In this document: in pieces, positions 36,051 through 45,071 of the stretch
Position numbering within the stretch: the first letter of the stretch is position 1
Layout: each line of letters opens with the position of its first letter
NCBI GenBank assembly: GCA_964342385.1
Contig: CAYFGP010000011.1
Coordinates: forward strand, 18,992-82,991
Length of the DNA stretch: 64,000 nucleotides
Source of the DNA: Oceanospirillum sp964342385
GTDB taxonomy: Bacteria; Pseudomonadota; Gammaproteobacteria; Pseudomonadales; Halomonadaceae
Reading direction: 5' to 3'
Notes under the pieces: model-generated
The model's input: the letters and a program-made list of their open reading frames with translations, nothing else
Database searches by the model: none
What the model was told of the DNA's origin: nothing
Program-made: the position numbers and the translations under genes

Positions 36051-36262
36051 GGTGAAGTTTCCTAATACTTGAATCTAAACTCTAATCAGATCGACAGCTA
36101 CTATCGCCTAAACACTGGCGAGCACGCAAGTCCTTTATTGGTTAACTTTTGTAACGGGGTTTTATCTTAATCCTTTTCAAAGCATTCAAGCTCAGAATCA
36201 GAGCGACCTCCGAGCCAAAACCATTTATTGTCGCGAAAAATTAAAACACTCTAACCAGCCCA

Positions 36263-36955
36263 TTATTGAATACGGGCTCTGTATTGATTCCAAAGCTCAC
36301 TATAATCTGTGAACACGCCATCAATACCCTGCGCTTGCAATCGATCTAACATCGACAAACTATTTACCGTATAAACATAGGCTGCTAAGCCCTGTGCTTT
36401 GATCTCAGCGACAAATCGAGGATCAACAAACTCATCTGACAAATGTACCGAGCGCACTTTTAGCGGGCCCAGAATAGCCTTAAGATCCAAAGGCGTACCA
36501 CTTAACAACAAGCCCAGATCAATATCGGGACAACACTGCTGGAAGTGTAATAGTTCTCGATGATCAAAAGAAGACACCAACAGATCAGAACGAGGAAAAC
36601 TGATTTCTGTTTTTTGTAACAGTACTGCCAGCAAACCTGCGCTACCGGGGCTTTTGAGCTCAATGTTCAGCTTGATCCGTCCTTCTGTCAGCTTGAATAC
36701 CTCTTCCAGGTAGGGAATCTTTTGCCCCAACCCTGCATCTAAAGAGCGCAGATAAGACAAAGGATAATCGGCGATAAAACCTTCACCATTAGTGGTACGC
36801 TCTAAAGTCAGATCGTGAATGACCAATAGACGCCCCTGATGTGCGACAATATCGATCTCAATCCATTCAGCACCAGCCATAATCGCTTGCTCAATTGCAA
36901 ACAGCGTATTTTCTGGTCCATCAGCCATTGCCCCTCTATGAGCAAAAAAACGCAT
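36263..36955 (-). CDS. ugpQ: Glycerophosphodiester phosphodiesterase (GDPD/UgpQ type)
   Basis: The 230-aa protein has the GDPD barrel motifs FAHRGAMADGPENT, AEWIEIDIVAHQGRLLVIHD (metal and catalytic residues) and a late IDGVFTDYSELW. Length and motifs fit UgpQ-like cytoplasmic enzymes that release sn-glycerol 3-phosphate from glycerophosphodiesters. I chose the ATG at 36955: GGAGG precedes it, and the in-frame TTG four codons earlier lies before that site. A LiuR-like operator lies only 17 bp upstream of its start. Confidence 0.86.
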   Translation of the reverse strand: MRFFAHRGAMADGPENTLFAIEQAIMAGAEWIEIDIVAHQGRLLVIHDLTLERTTNGEGFIADYPLSYLRSLDAGLGQKIPYLEEVFKLTEGRIKLNIELKSPGSAGLLAVLLQKTEISFPRSDLLVSSFDHRELLHFQQCCPDIDLGLLLSGTPLDLKAILGPLKVRSVHLSDEFVDPRFVAEIKAQGLAAYVYTVNSLSMLDRLQAQGIDGVFTDYSELWNQYRARIQ

Positions 36956-36972
36956 AACTCCCTCCAAGCCGA

Positions 36973-36993
36973 CCTTTACGTTAACGTCAACTT
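36973..36993. promoter_or_regulatory. LiuR-like operator between ugpQ and acetoacetyl-CoA synthetase
   Basis: These 21 bases (core CTTTACGTTAACGTCAA) are identical to those at 25305-25325 before liuA, and a TAAATTTA stretch follows both. The site is 358 bp before the synthetase start and 17 bp from the divergent ugpQ start, so the controlled direction is not settled by position alone. The pathway link favours the synthetase. Confidence 0.6.
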
Positions 36994-37045
36994 ACAGTAA
37001 ATTTAACCAAAGCTTTTATCGTAGCTGATCCTTAATCATTGCTGA

Positions 37046-37133
37046 GCACGTACGCAAAAGCTTCTTTATAACAAAGGGCTTCACTCTTCAGCTGTTTACT
37101 GAAGAGTTTCGAAACACTTTTGTGTAAGTGTGC
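37046..37133. repeat. Dispersed palindromic repeat, family A, copy 5
   Basis: About 88 bp. Outer GCAC-ACGCAAAAG and CTTTTGTGTAAGTGTGC are inverted; inner CTTCAGCTG / TTACTGAAGAG forms a second stem. It is closest to copy 1 at 7262. Confidence 0.7.
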
Positions 37134-37210
37134 ATGATGCAGAAACACTGCTAAAACTTTGTTTCCGGTGTCCAGATGCTCAGCATACGGCATGAATCAG
37201 TAGCAAATAA

Positions 37211-37298
37211 ACGCCTAAACAAAAGTTTCTCTGTGAAACACCTCACTATTCTCTGGTATAGAGACTGGGGAGTGTAGAAATACTTTTGTTTAGGTGTG
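37211..37298. repeat. Dispersed palindromic repeat, family A, copy 6
   Basis: About 88 bp. The ends CGCCTAAACAAAAGTTTCTC and GAAATACTTTTGTTTAGGTG form a long inverted pair; inner CACTATTCTCTGG / GACTGGGGAGTG makes a second. The CCTAAAC ends match copy 4. It lies 53 bp before the synthetase ATG, so it would be in the mRNA leader if transcription starts at the LiuR-like site. Confidence 0.72.
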
Positions 37299-37350
37299 TA
37301 AAACAATAAAGTTTTGCCCAACCAAGCAGGGCAATAAAAAGGAGCAAACT

Positions 37351-39300
37351 ATGAGCGCCCCTCTATGGCAGCCGAGTCAGTCCCGTGTTGAAAACAGCCA
37401 GCTGCACAAGTTTACCCAGGAAGTGAACCAGCGCTTTGGTTTATCTCTGAATGATTACTCCGACTTGTATCAGTGGAGTGTTGAGAACGACCAGGACTTC
37501 TGGTCCCTGATGTGGGATTACGGCGGCATAATTGCCGATCAGAAAGGCGATACCGTTCTGGTTGACGGCGATAAAATGCCAGGTGCGCGCTGGTTCCCAG
37601 ACAGCAAACTAAACTTTGCTGAAAACCTGATGAAATACCGCGATGATCGCACCGCATTGGTTTTCCGTGGTGAAAAAGGCCAGCGCACTACCATCACTTA
37701 CGCAGAGCTATACACCAAAGTGGCTCAATTGGCCGCTGGCCTGAAAAAAGCCGGTATCGGAAAAGGTGATCGTGTTGCGGGCTTTGTTCCTAACTGTGCA
37801 GAAACCGTAATCTCCATGCTAGCCACTACCAGCCTGGGTGCGGTTTGGTCCTCCTGCTCACCTGATTTTGGTATCAACGGTGTACTGGATCGTTTTGGTC
37901 AGATCAAACCAAAAGTATTGTTCACCACTGATGGCTACTACTACAGCAAGAAAACGCTGAACTCCCTGGAACGCGTAGAAGGTATTCTGCAGCATCTGCC
38001 AGAGATCGAACACGTTGTCGTCATTCCATTTGTTGAAGAGACACCAGAGATAGGCAATATCAATAACGGTATTCTGCTGGGTGACTTTATTGACCAAGAT
38101 GCTACAGAGGTTGAATTTGAGCGTGTCAGCTTCGATCACCCGCTATATATCATGTACTCCTCCGGCACCACCGGTGTACCTAAGTGTATCGTACACTCAG
38201 TGGGCGGCACCCTGATCCAACACCTGAAAGAGCATATTCTGCATACTGATGTCACCCGTGACGATGTGCTGTTCTACTACACCACCTGTGGCTGGATGAT
38301 GTGGAACTGGCTGGTTAGCGGCCTGGCAACGGGTTGTACCGTACTACTGTACGATGGCTCTCCATTCCACCCTCGCCCTAATATCCTGTGGAATATCGCC
38401 GAAGAGGAAGGTATCAGCATCTTCGGTACCTCTGCCAAATATATCGCTGCACTGGAAAAAGTGGGTGAGAAACCTCGTGAGACTCACAATCTGGAGAAAC
38501 TGAAAGCCGTACTGTCGACCGGTTCTCCACTGGCCCACGAAAGCTTTGAATACGTTTACCGCGATATCAAAGCCGATCTGTGTTTGTCCTCCATCTCCGG
38601 AGGTACCGATATTGTTTCCTGCTTCGCACTAGGCTGCCCTACTCGCCCTGTATACGCCGGTGAATTGCAGTGTCGCGGTTTAGGTATGGCAGTTGATATC
38701 TACGGCGATACCGGTGAACCAGTCCGTGGCGACAAAGGTGAACTGGTGTGCGCTAAACCGTTCCCATCCATGCCAATTGGCTTCTGGAATGACGATAAAG
38801 GCGAGAAATACCACAGCGCCTACTTTGATACCTTCGACAATATCTGGGCACATGGTGACTACGCGGAAGTAACCGAAAACGATGGTCTGATCATCCATGG
38901 TCGCTCTGATGCCGTACTAAACCCCGGTGGTGTACGTATTGGTACCGCTGAGATCTATCGCCAGGTAGAAAAAGTCGATCAAGTGATGGAAAGCCTGTGT
39001 ATCGGCCAGGACTGGCAGGATGATGTGCGTGTTGTACTCTTTGTCCGCATGAAAGAGGGTGAAAGCCTGAATGCTGATATCGAAAAAGAGATCAAAGACA
39101 CCATCCGTGCTAACACCACACCACGTCACGTACCAGCTAAGGTTATCGAAATTACTGATATCCCACGCACTATTAGTGGCAAGATCGTAGAACTCGCAGT
39201 ACGTAACGTCGTACACAACCGCCCTGTGAAAAACACTGATGCTTTGGCTAACCCAGAAGCACTAGACCTGTACAAAGACCTGCCGCAGCTGCAAGACTAA
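37351..39300 (+). CDS. aacS: Acetoacetate-CoA ligase (acetoacetyl-CoA synthetase)
   Basis: The 649-aa ANL-family enzyme activates acetoacetate to acetoacetyl-CoA with ATP. The phosphate loop YSSGTTGVPKCIVHS, SISGGTDIVSCF, and the C-terminal catalytic lysine in PRTISGKIVELAV are present. The length and an N-terminal cap (PLWQPSQSRVENSQLHKF) are typical of acetoacetyl-CoA synthetases rather than acetyl-CoA synthetases. I chose the ATG at 37351 for its AAGGAG at 7 nt. It completes leucine degradation by using the product of LiuE, and a liuA-type operator lies upstream. Confidence 0.93.
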   Translation: MSAPLWQPSQSRVENSQLHKFTQEVNQRFGLSLNDYSDLYQWSVENDQDFWSLMWDYGGIIADQKGDTVLVDGDKMPGARWFPDSKLNFAENLMKYRDDRTALVFRGEKGQRTTITYAELYTKVAQLAAGLKKAGIGKGDRVAGFVPNCAETVISMLATTSLGAVWSSCSPDFGINGVLDRFGQIKPKVLFTTDGYYYSKKTLNSLERVEGILQHLPEIEHVVVIPFVEETPEIGNINNGILLGDFIDQDATEVEFERVSFDHPLYIMYSSGTTGVPKCIVHSVGGTLIQHLKEHILHTDVTRDDVLFYYTTCGWMMWNWLVSGLATGCTVLLYDGSPFHPRPNILWNIAEEEGISIFGTSAKYIAALEKVGEKPRETHNLEKLKAVLSTGSPLAHESFEYVYRDIKADLCLSSISGGTDIVSCFALGCPTRPVYAGELQCRGLGMAVDIYGDTGEPVRGDKGELVCAKPFPSMPIGFWNDDKGEKYHSAYFDTFDNIWAHGDYAEVTENDGLIIHGRSDAVLNPGGVRIGTAEIYRQVEKVDQVMESLCIGQDWQDDVRVVLFVRMKEGESLNADIEKEIKDTIRANTTPRHVPAKVIEITDIPRTISGKIVELAVRNVVHNRPVKNTDALANPEALDLYKDLPQLQD

Positions 39301-39312
39301 GTTCTGTTTCTG

Positions 39313-39342
39313 AAGCCCTCCAATAGCTCTATTGGAGGGCTT
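39313..39342 (+). terminator. Hairpin after acetoacetyl-CoA synthetase
   Basis: A perfect 13-bp stem (AAGCCCTCCAATA and its inverse) with a GCTC loop lies 12 nt after the stop. No long T-run follows, but stem stability and position favour a terminator. Confidence 0.6.
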
Positions 39343-39441
39343 ACCTTCCCTACAAATCTTGCTCCCCTTCATCAAGCGCTTCATACTCTAGTTAAGCATC
39401 TTCTCTACATACATATTTGAAATAGATTCGCCATATCAAAA

Positions 39442-40605
39442 ATGAATGCCGACAAGCTGATCAAAAAGTCCGGTCAGGGAACTGTCTCAAAGCATAGTCA
39501 CCAACAGTTCTGGGCATTATATGACAGGAATGGTCGGGCGATGGCAGCAGATATTAGCTGTATTGATCAGATTTTTAGAAATGAGGCGAGGGTTGACTTT
39601 AAAAAACAAAAACATTCTGAGCATAGTCCCAATAATTTCGGCATGTACATGGCGCAGAATATATCCAAAGGGAACAGGCTAAAACAGGCCTATATGCAAC
39701 ACTGTCGTCTATTTACAAACAACCCTTCACCTGAGGCTATGGACGCGCTATTGCAAGCCTTCTATGATGTTTTGCCTCTATTACTGAGCTACCAGGAACA
39801 ACTATCCCACAATCTGTCGCTGATCACCGCCAGCCTAAAGAGTACTTCTTCTTTCAAACTGAATGCTTGCTACCCCCTACGTAACAGCCACTACACCAAC
39901 CTCGAGTTTCTAGCTGTGCTGAAATACTTGTCTCCCCTATGCCAGACACAGCAATTACAGCAGGCAATAACCTCACTCTTCCCGGATGATTATTACCGTG
40001 TTGCTTTGAAGAGAGTTTCTCCAGATAACAAATCAATAGAGGCGGTATTAAACAGTGTCTGGATTGAGGCCAATAAAGTGCTGTCCATCAATATCTTACC
40101 CATAAAAGATGATGATACTGATATGCGACGTCGCTTGATCAGCAGGATAAGTGAGCAACCACCTCAGCCAGAGTGCTCAGATAAGAATCTTGTATTTTAT
40201 ATCAAGTCGGTGCAAGTGGAGAATGAGATGGTTTGGGTAGAATATTCGCCTATGCGGGTGATTGTGGCCGGGGAATCGCCCAAAAGCCTATTCTGCCTGT
40301 TTATCTTTCCACCAGAGAAAACTGTATCGGGCAGCTCTACGGAACAAAGGAACTTGGCGCAGCTACTGTTAGCTTTATTATGTCGTAACCCTGAGCTGGA
40401 CCGAAACATCCATCAACAGTTAGTGACCTTTGCTATTGCAATTCTGCAACCAGATGCTTTCCCCGGCTTTTATGATCACTTGGCTACAAGCCTTGCTAAT
40501 ATCAAGCGTATAATGGCAAGTAAGCATTTGCTGCCTGCTCATCGCTATTTGTTGAACCATCTGATTGTCTGCTTGGACAAAGAAACCGGGATTACTAGCC
40601 TATAA
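39442..40605 (+). CDS. Hypothetical protein, 387 aa
   Basis: I do not recognise this protein. It is soluble, with no signal peptide or membrane segment. The N-terminal 90 residues are basic (KKSGQGTVSKHSHQQFW), followed by a helical stretch and a possible ligand-binding middle (LVFYIKSVQVENEMVWVEYSP). The C-terminus is Leu-rich and helical (LPAHRYLLNHLIVCLD). No good ribosome-binding site precedes the ATG at 39442. It stands alone between two hairpins. The base composition is slightly poorer in GC than its neighbours, which could mean transfer. Confidence 0.6.
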   Translation: MNADKLIKKSGQGTVSKHSHQQFWALYDRNGRAMAADISCIDQIFRNEARVDFKKQKHSEHSPNNFGMYMAQNISKGNRLKQAYMQHCRLFTNNPSPEAMDALLQAFYDVLPLLLSYQEQLSHNLSLITASLKSTSSFKLNACYPLRNSHYTNLEFLAVLKYLSPLCQTQQLQQAITSLFPDDYYRVALKRVSPDNKSIEAVLNSVWIEANKVLSINILPIKDDDTDMRRRLISRISEQPPQPECSDKNLVFYIKSVQVENEMVWVEYSPMRVIVAGESPKSLFCLFIFPPEKTVSGSSTEQRNLAQLLLALLCRNPELDRNIHQQLVTFAIAILQPDAFPGFYDHLATSLANIKRIMASKHLLPAHRYLLNHLIVCLDKETGITSL

Positions 40606-40610
40606 CAAAG

Positions 40611-40653
40611 AAAAACCGCCATTGCCTGTGCGACTGGAGTCAGGCAATGGCGG
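40611..40653 (-). terminator. Intrinsic terminator of the iron-uptake operon
   Basis: A perfect 13-bp stem (CCGCCATTGCCTG and its inverse) with a 12-nt loop ends in TTTTT on the minus strand. It lies 107 nt after the esterase stop and also faces the convergent 387-aa gene. Confidence 0.75.
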
Positions 40654-40759
40654 TAAGTAGAGAAAGGATTGTGCACCCGGTATCTATCAAGCTTGTAGGC
40701 ACACACATTTGTTATTGTTTTTCCGGTGATTAAGGCGTTATCGCAGAACTCATAACACC

Positions 40760-42586
40760 TTAATGTGAATGATTACTAAACAGCTGAATCAAACCTTCAG
40801 GCAACATGGCGCGCCAGCTTAGGTAATCATGGCCGCTGGCGACTTCCTGATAGATCACCTCATAGCCTTTGGCTGCCAATACATCACGGAAATGGCGATT
40901 CGACGGTAGGATATCCATCGGTTGCCAGCCCGTTTCAAACAGGCCTGCATTCATATAAAAACGGATTGGCTTTTGCTCGGCTTGCGCATACTGCTGAGTC
41001 AGCCATTCGGGGATAAAGTCAGGTGTACCGGTGAACTCTGGGCTCCACCAGAACGAGCCGGATTGACTCAACACCAGACCAAATTTTTCTGGGTAACGAT
41101 AGGCAATACAAGCCGAAGCCAAGCCGCCATAACTGGAGCCGGACAGTAGCGTTTGTTCAGCTTTGGCGACGACATGGGTTTGCTTTTCTACCCAAGGCAA
41201 CAACTCCTGGGCCATAAAATCAGCAAATTTAGCATTACAGGGTAGCTCTGTACTTCTGGATTGGCGGCTTGGGTTACTCACAAATACGCCGATGGCAGGT
41301 GGAATTTTGCCCTCTGCAATCAGGTTATCCAGAATCTGAGGTGTAGGCACCTTGCTCTGATAGGCTCTAGAGTCAAAGAAAAATAACACCGGCATGCTCT
41401 GCCCTGCTCGTTTGGTAAAACCAGCCGGTTGATACAGGGTGATATCCCGGGTATTTTCCAGTGCCTTGCTGGTAACACTATGAGTCGACAAGCTGCCCTT
41501 TGCGTGTCCTTGGGACTGATGCCAATCACTGGCAATTGCCTGATCCATAACCAGAGTAGAATTGGTAGAGAATTTGTCCTGCTTGTCCATGATCTTCCAA
41601 GGCGACTTATTTAATGGGTCAACCTGGGCGGTGGAACGTATGGCGATACGGTTTTTACGCGCCGATCCTGGCAAAGCAGGGATATCCGGTGAGAACTGAT
41701 AAGACATACGAGTGGTGTCTGGCAGCGGGTAACTCTTATACCAGATATCGGTACCCGCCAACTGTGTTAGATAATCATGATCGCCGATGGGTGAGCCAAA
41801 CAAACGCACATTGTTTTTAGCGCCGCGCCATAGAAAAGTCACCAAAGAATGGTCATCTTTTTTTGCATAGGACTCCACCAAAGGTGTGCCTTGCTTGGAC
41901 ATTTTCTGCCAGAAGCGTTCAACCAGGGCTTGCTTAGCCTTGTCATCGGATGCTTGTTGCAGTTGGTGCTGTAGTTCCGACAGCATAGGGCTCTGTAGTG
42001 CTTTCTGATCGTTACTGGTCTGTTGAGATAAGGAAACCGCTGATACAACATTCAATACGACACGGGCCGCATTGTCAGCGGTCACCTGCAGCTGATAACG
42101 CCCGTTAGTTTCAGCCACCAACTGGAAAAATACCGAACGCTCAGGCAGGAAGGTTAACTGCTTAAAACGGCTGCCATCCGGTGCTACAAAACGAGCATCG
42201 GCCAGGGGTTGATCACTGTTCAATTGACCTCGAATATAATCCCCCTGCTGTAGGGAAAACTCTATGGTCTTAGTTTCCTGCGCGGATAGTTGAATCTGAT
42301 GTTTCAGCTTATTAGCGACGTTAGCCTGCGCTTGCTGACTATCAAACAGCGCAGCACTGAATACAGTACTTAACAACACGCTACTCAATAACAGCAGAGC
42401 AAACACAACAGAGGATGCAGCAGGCAAACCACTCGACCACTGCAATTGACCCTGTTGCTGAGCGGATAAGGCTACTGCACTATCACTAACACAAGCGCCA
42501 GCACTTGCAGCAGCCTTAGCATCCGCGTTATGGCTGCTTTGGTTTCTGACAACATCCAATGATTTAGAATCAACACCACCTTGCAA
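40760..42586 (-). CDS. Enterochelin-esterase-like alpha/beta hydrolase
   Basis: The 608-aa protein has a hydrophobic segment near residues 58-80 (signal anchor), an N-terminal Fes-type beta-domain (VTFLWRGAKNNVRLFGSP; GTDIWYKSYPLP) and a C-terminal esterase domain with nucleophile motif GSSYGG and late histidine in SGHDYLSW. Fes-type enzymes open tri-catecholate siderophores to release iron. An N-terminal anchor suggests periplasmic action, like IroE, rather than the cytoplasm. The start is TTG: AAGGAGG stands 7 nt before it and no ATG is near. It follows the TonB receptor by 89 nt in one operon. Confidence 0.85.
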   Translation of the reverse strand: MQGGVDSKSLDVVRNQSSHNADAKAAASAGACVSDSAVALSAQQQGQLQWSSGLPAASSVVFALLLLSSVLLSTVFSAALFDSQQAQANVANKLKHQIQLSAQETKTIEFSLQQGDYIRGQLNSDQPLADARFVAPDGSRFKQLTFLPERSVFFQLVAETNGRYQLQVTADNAARVVLNVVSAVSLSQQTSNDQKALQSPMLSELQHQLQQASDDKAKQALVERFWQKMSKQGTPLVESYAKKDDHSLVTFLWRGAKNNVRLFGSPIGDHDYLTQLAGTDIWYKSYPLPDTTRMSYQFSPDIPALPGSARKNRIAIRSTAQVDPLNKSPWKIMDKQDKFSTNSTLVMDQAIASDWHQSQGHAKGSLSTHSVTSKALENTRDITLYQPAGFTKRAGQSMPVLFFFDSRAYQSKVPTPQILDNLIAEGKIPPAIGVFVSNPSRQSRSTELPCNAKFADFMAQELLPWVEKQTHVVAKAEQTLLSGSSYGGLASACIAYRYPEKFGLVLSQSGSFWWSPEFTGTPDFIPEWLTQQYAQAEQKPIRFYMNAGLFETGWQPMDILPSNRHFRDVLAAKGYEVIYQEVASGHDYLSWRAMLPEGLIQLFSNHSH

Positions 42587-42675
42587 AATAGGACCTCCTT
42601 AAGGCTAATAAAAAGGTGGTTTACCGCCCACAAGCTGCAAACCACACGATAGAACTAATCAAACAGACAACACAA

Positions 42676-44943
42676 TCAGAATTGCCACTGGCTGCTTAAG
42701 TAAACTGAGCGGCCCACCAGTACCTGCTCGTAATCTTCATTTTCCTGATCCAGACGCTGATCCAGTAGGTTGTTCACACCGGCACTGAGCTTCCAGCCGT
42801 TATTGATCTGATACTGACCACCTAGATCAACCACTTCATAAGCGGGTACTTCAACACTCCAGCTGTTCAGCATGGCCCCAATATGACGCAGCTGTACAAA
42901 ATAGCTGCTGTCATCATTTGGGCTCCAATTCAGCGCTAAGTTGGCACTGTGCTCGGGGCGACTGGTCAGATCTTGTTTTGTCTCTTCGTTAACGGCATCA
43001 ATTGTGGAGAAGTTAAATTGTACCGACAGGGTATCGGTCAGCTGAGAACCCGCGACAAACTCCCAGCCATCAAAACTGGCTTCAGAGACGTTTTCGTAAT
43101 AAATCGCCGGTAGGTCCTGTCCGATATCGTGACGATCAACAAAATTACGTTCGACCAGGTTGTCGACTTTGTTGTTAAAATAGGTCAGGCCCACATTCCA
43201 ACGCTCCGTGCTATAGCTGATAGCGGCTTCGACGTTCTTAGCAGTTTCCGGTTTCAGGTCTTCGTTACCGGTCAGGTAGCAACCGCCGCCGCAGCTGATT
43301 ACGCGATAATCTTTACTCAGCTGGAATAGACTCGGCGCATTAAAGGCTTCGCTGTAACCACCTTTCAGCACCAGACCTGCCATCGGGGTGAATACCAGAT
43401 AAGCACGAGGGCTGAACTCGGTACCGAAGAAGTCATGATCATCGACACGACCGCCCAGTGTGAGCGACAGATCATTACTCAGCTCGATCTCACTTTGAGC
43501 AAACAACGCCAGTTGCTTCACGCTCTCACTTTTGACCCAATCGGTATCGCCATCAACGGTGGTTTTCACCACATCCGCACCAAGGGTGGTGATAGAGCGT
43601 TCGCCAAAATGAGTCACTGCACTATTAAAGGTCAGGTTATCCTGCTCGGACTCTTTTACTGCATAAACACTGGTTTCATCGGACAGATCAATCGACTCAT
43701 GGCCGAGATTCACCTCACCCTGCCACTGGTCGTTGAACGCCAGCTGATAGCCTGCAGCCAAGCTCAGACGTTGGCTGTCTTGATCAGCAAAAGACTCCCA
43801 ACCCCAGGATTCATAACGGGTAAAGCGGCTGTCATCGCTGTAGCCAATATCCAAACTTAGGCTTTGACGCTCATCCAGTTCATAATCCAGACCTAAACGA
43901 GCATTGAGCTGATCCTGAGATTCAATCAGATCCAGCTCTTTCTCTTTGATATCGGTTGCCGGGTCTTCATCGATATCCTTCCAACCATCACGGTTGCTGT
44001 TTTCCAGAGCAAAACTCAGGGATAAGCGCTCATTGACTGGGCCTGCAGTAAACAGGCTTTGTTTGAAGGTTTCGCCGTCTTTGCCTTCTACCGGAGTTTC
44101 AGCACTCAGTTTTACACTGGTCTGCCACTTTTGATCTGCCTTGCGAGTGATGATATTGATCACGCCGCCCAACGCATCGGAACCATAGAGTGCAGACATG
44201 GGGCCACGGATCACTTCAATGCGCTCAATGCTTTCAACCGGAAGCGTTGACAGATCAAAGTCATTGCCGCGAATCAGGGCCTCAGACGATGAGGTGCGAC
44301 GGCCATCAATCAGTAGTAGAGTGTACTGAGCATCCATGCCGCGAATCTGAATATCTTTACGCCCGGTAGCCTGGCTCTGGTTGACGTTAATACCCACTTC
44401 ACGGCGCACCAGCTCAGAGAAATCTGCAATAGGCTTTGAGCGAATCTCTTCGCCGCTGATCACGGAAACGGAAGCCGGAGCCGTACGCACCAGATGCTCA
44501 GTACGGGTGGCGGTAATCACCATCTCTTCCTGTAGCTGAAGTTCAGACTGCTGCTCAAGTTGTGACTGATCCTGAGCCAAACCCGCAGGCACAATTTTAA
44601 TCGCACCTTTGCTCACCACCTGATAACTCAGGTTTTTACCCTGCAACAGAGCTTTTAGCCCCTGCTCCAGTGAATACTGTCCCTTTAAACCGATCGTAGT
44701 TTTGCCTTGTACTAATTGAGGATCAAAGGTCAATAACACCTGGCTGCTGCCCCCCAGCTTAACCAGTGCATCAGATAGGGAACCTGCTGGGATTTGATAA
44801 TCAAACGATTGGCTCAGTTGGCTTGCACCATGGCTATGGCCATCAGCCTGAGCGTTAGAAATCCAAACCGGGTTTATCGCCAGTACAGAAGCCATCAGAC
44901 CGGTTTTAATGGCAGAAGTGAGTGGGGAAAAACGTAAATGCAC
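42676..44943 (-). CDS. TonB-dependent catecholate-siderophore receptor with STN signalling domain
   Basis: The 755-aa outer-membrane protein has a signal peptide cleaved near NAQA (residue 33). An STN domain follows (about 46-118: IPAGSLSDALVKLG, the part that talks to FecR-type anti-sigma factors), then a TonB box region (EMVITATRT, about 140), a plug (150-265, RGPMSALYGSDALGGVINIITRK) and a barrel ending in Phe. It looks like FepA/IrgA-type catecholate receptors. The start is GTG with AGGAG 9 nt upstream. It lies between fecR and the esterase gene, so substrate binding should activate FecI through FecR. Confidence 0.9.
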   Translation of the reverse strand: MHLRFSPLTSAIKTGLMASVLAINPVWISNAQADGHSHGASQLSQSFDYQIPAGSLSDALVKLGGSSQVLLTFDPQLVQGKTTIGLKGQYSLEQGLKALLQGKNLSYQVVSKGAIKIVPAGLAQDQSQLEQQSELQLQEEMVITATRTEHLVRTAPASVSVISGEEIRSKPIADFSELVRREVGINVNQSQATGRKDIQIRGMDAQYTLLLIDGRRTSSSEALIRGNDFDLSTLPVESIERIEVIRGPMSALYGSDALGGVINIITRKADQKWQTSVKLSAETPVEGKDGETFKQSLFTAGPVNERLSLSFALENSNRDGWKDIDEDPATDIKEKELDLIESQDQLNARLGLDYELDERQSLSLDIGYSDDSRFTRYESWGWESFADQDSQRLSLAAGYQLAFNDQWQGEVNLGHESIDLSDETSVYAVKESEQDNLTFNSAVTHFGERSITTLGADVVKTTVDGDTDWVKSESVKQLALFAQSEIELSNDLSLTLGGRVDDHDFFGTEFSPRAYLVFTPMAGLVLKGGYSEAFNAPSLFQLSKDYRVISCGGGCYLTGNEDLKPETAKNVEAAISYSTERWNVGLTYFNNKVDNLVERNFVDRHDIGQDLPAIYYENVSEASFDGWEFVAGSQLTDTLSVQFNFSTIDAVNEETKQDLTSRPEHSANLALNWSPNDDSSYFVQLRHIGAMLNSWSVEVPAYEVVDLGGQYQINNGWKLSAGVNNLLDQRLDQENEDYEQVLVGRSVYLSSQWQF

Positions 44944-45071
44944 TGAAAATCTCTCCTAAGTGGCAAAGTGTCACAGCCTATAATCGTTAAGCTCTATAGA
45001 CCTTTACTCTCTATGCCACCTGAGATCAAAAAAGGTACAATAAAAAATTAAAAAAAGTTTTCCGTCAGCTC

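Noticed and set aside
44944..45071. FecI-type promoter before the TonB receptor (GGAAAA ... GTACC)
   Set aside because: The elements are plausible on the minus strand, but the spacer is long and T-rich and I have no second member of the regulon to compare, so it was not listed.
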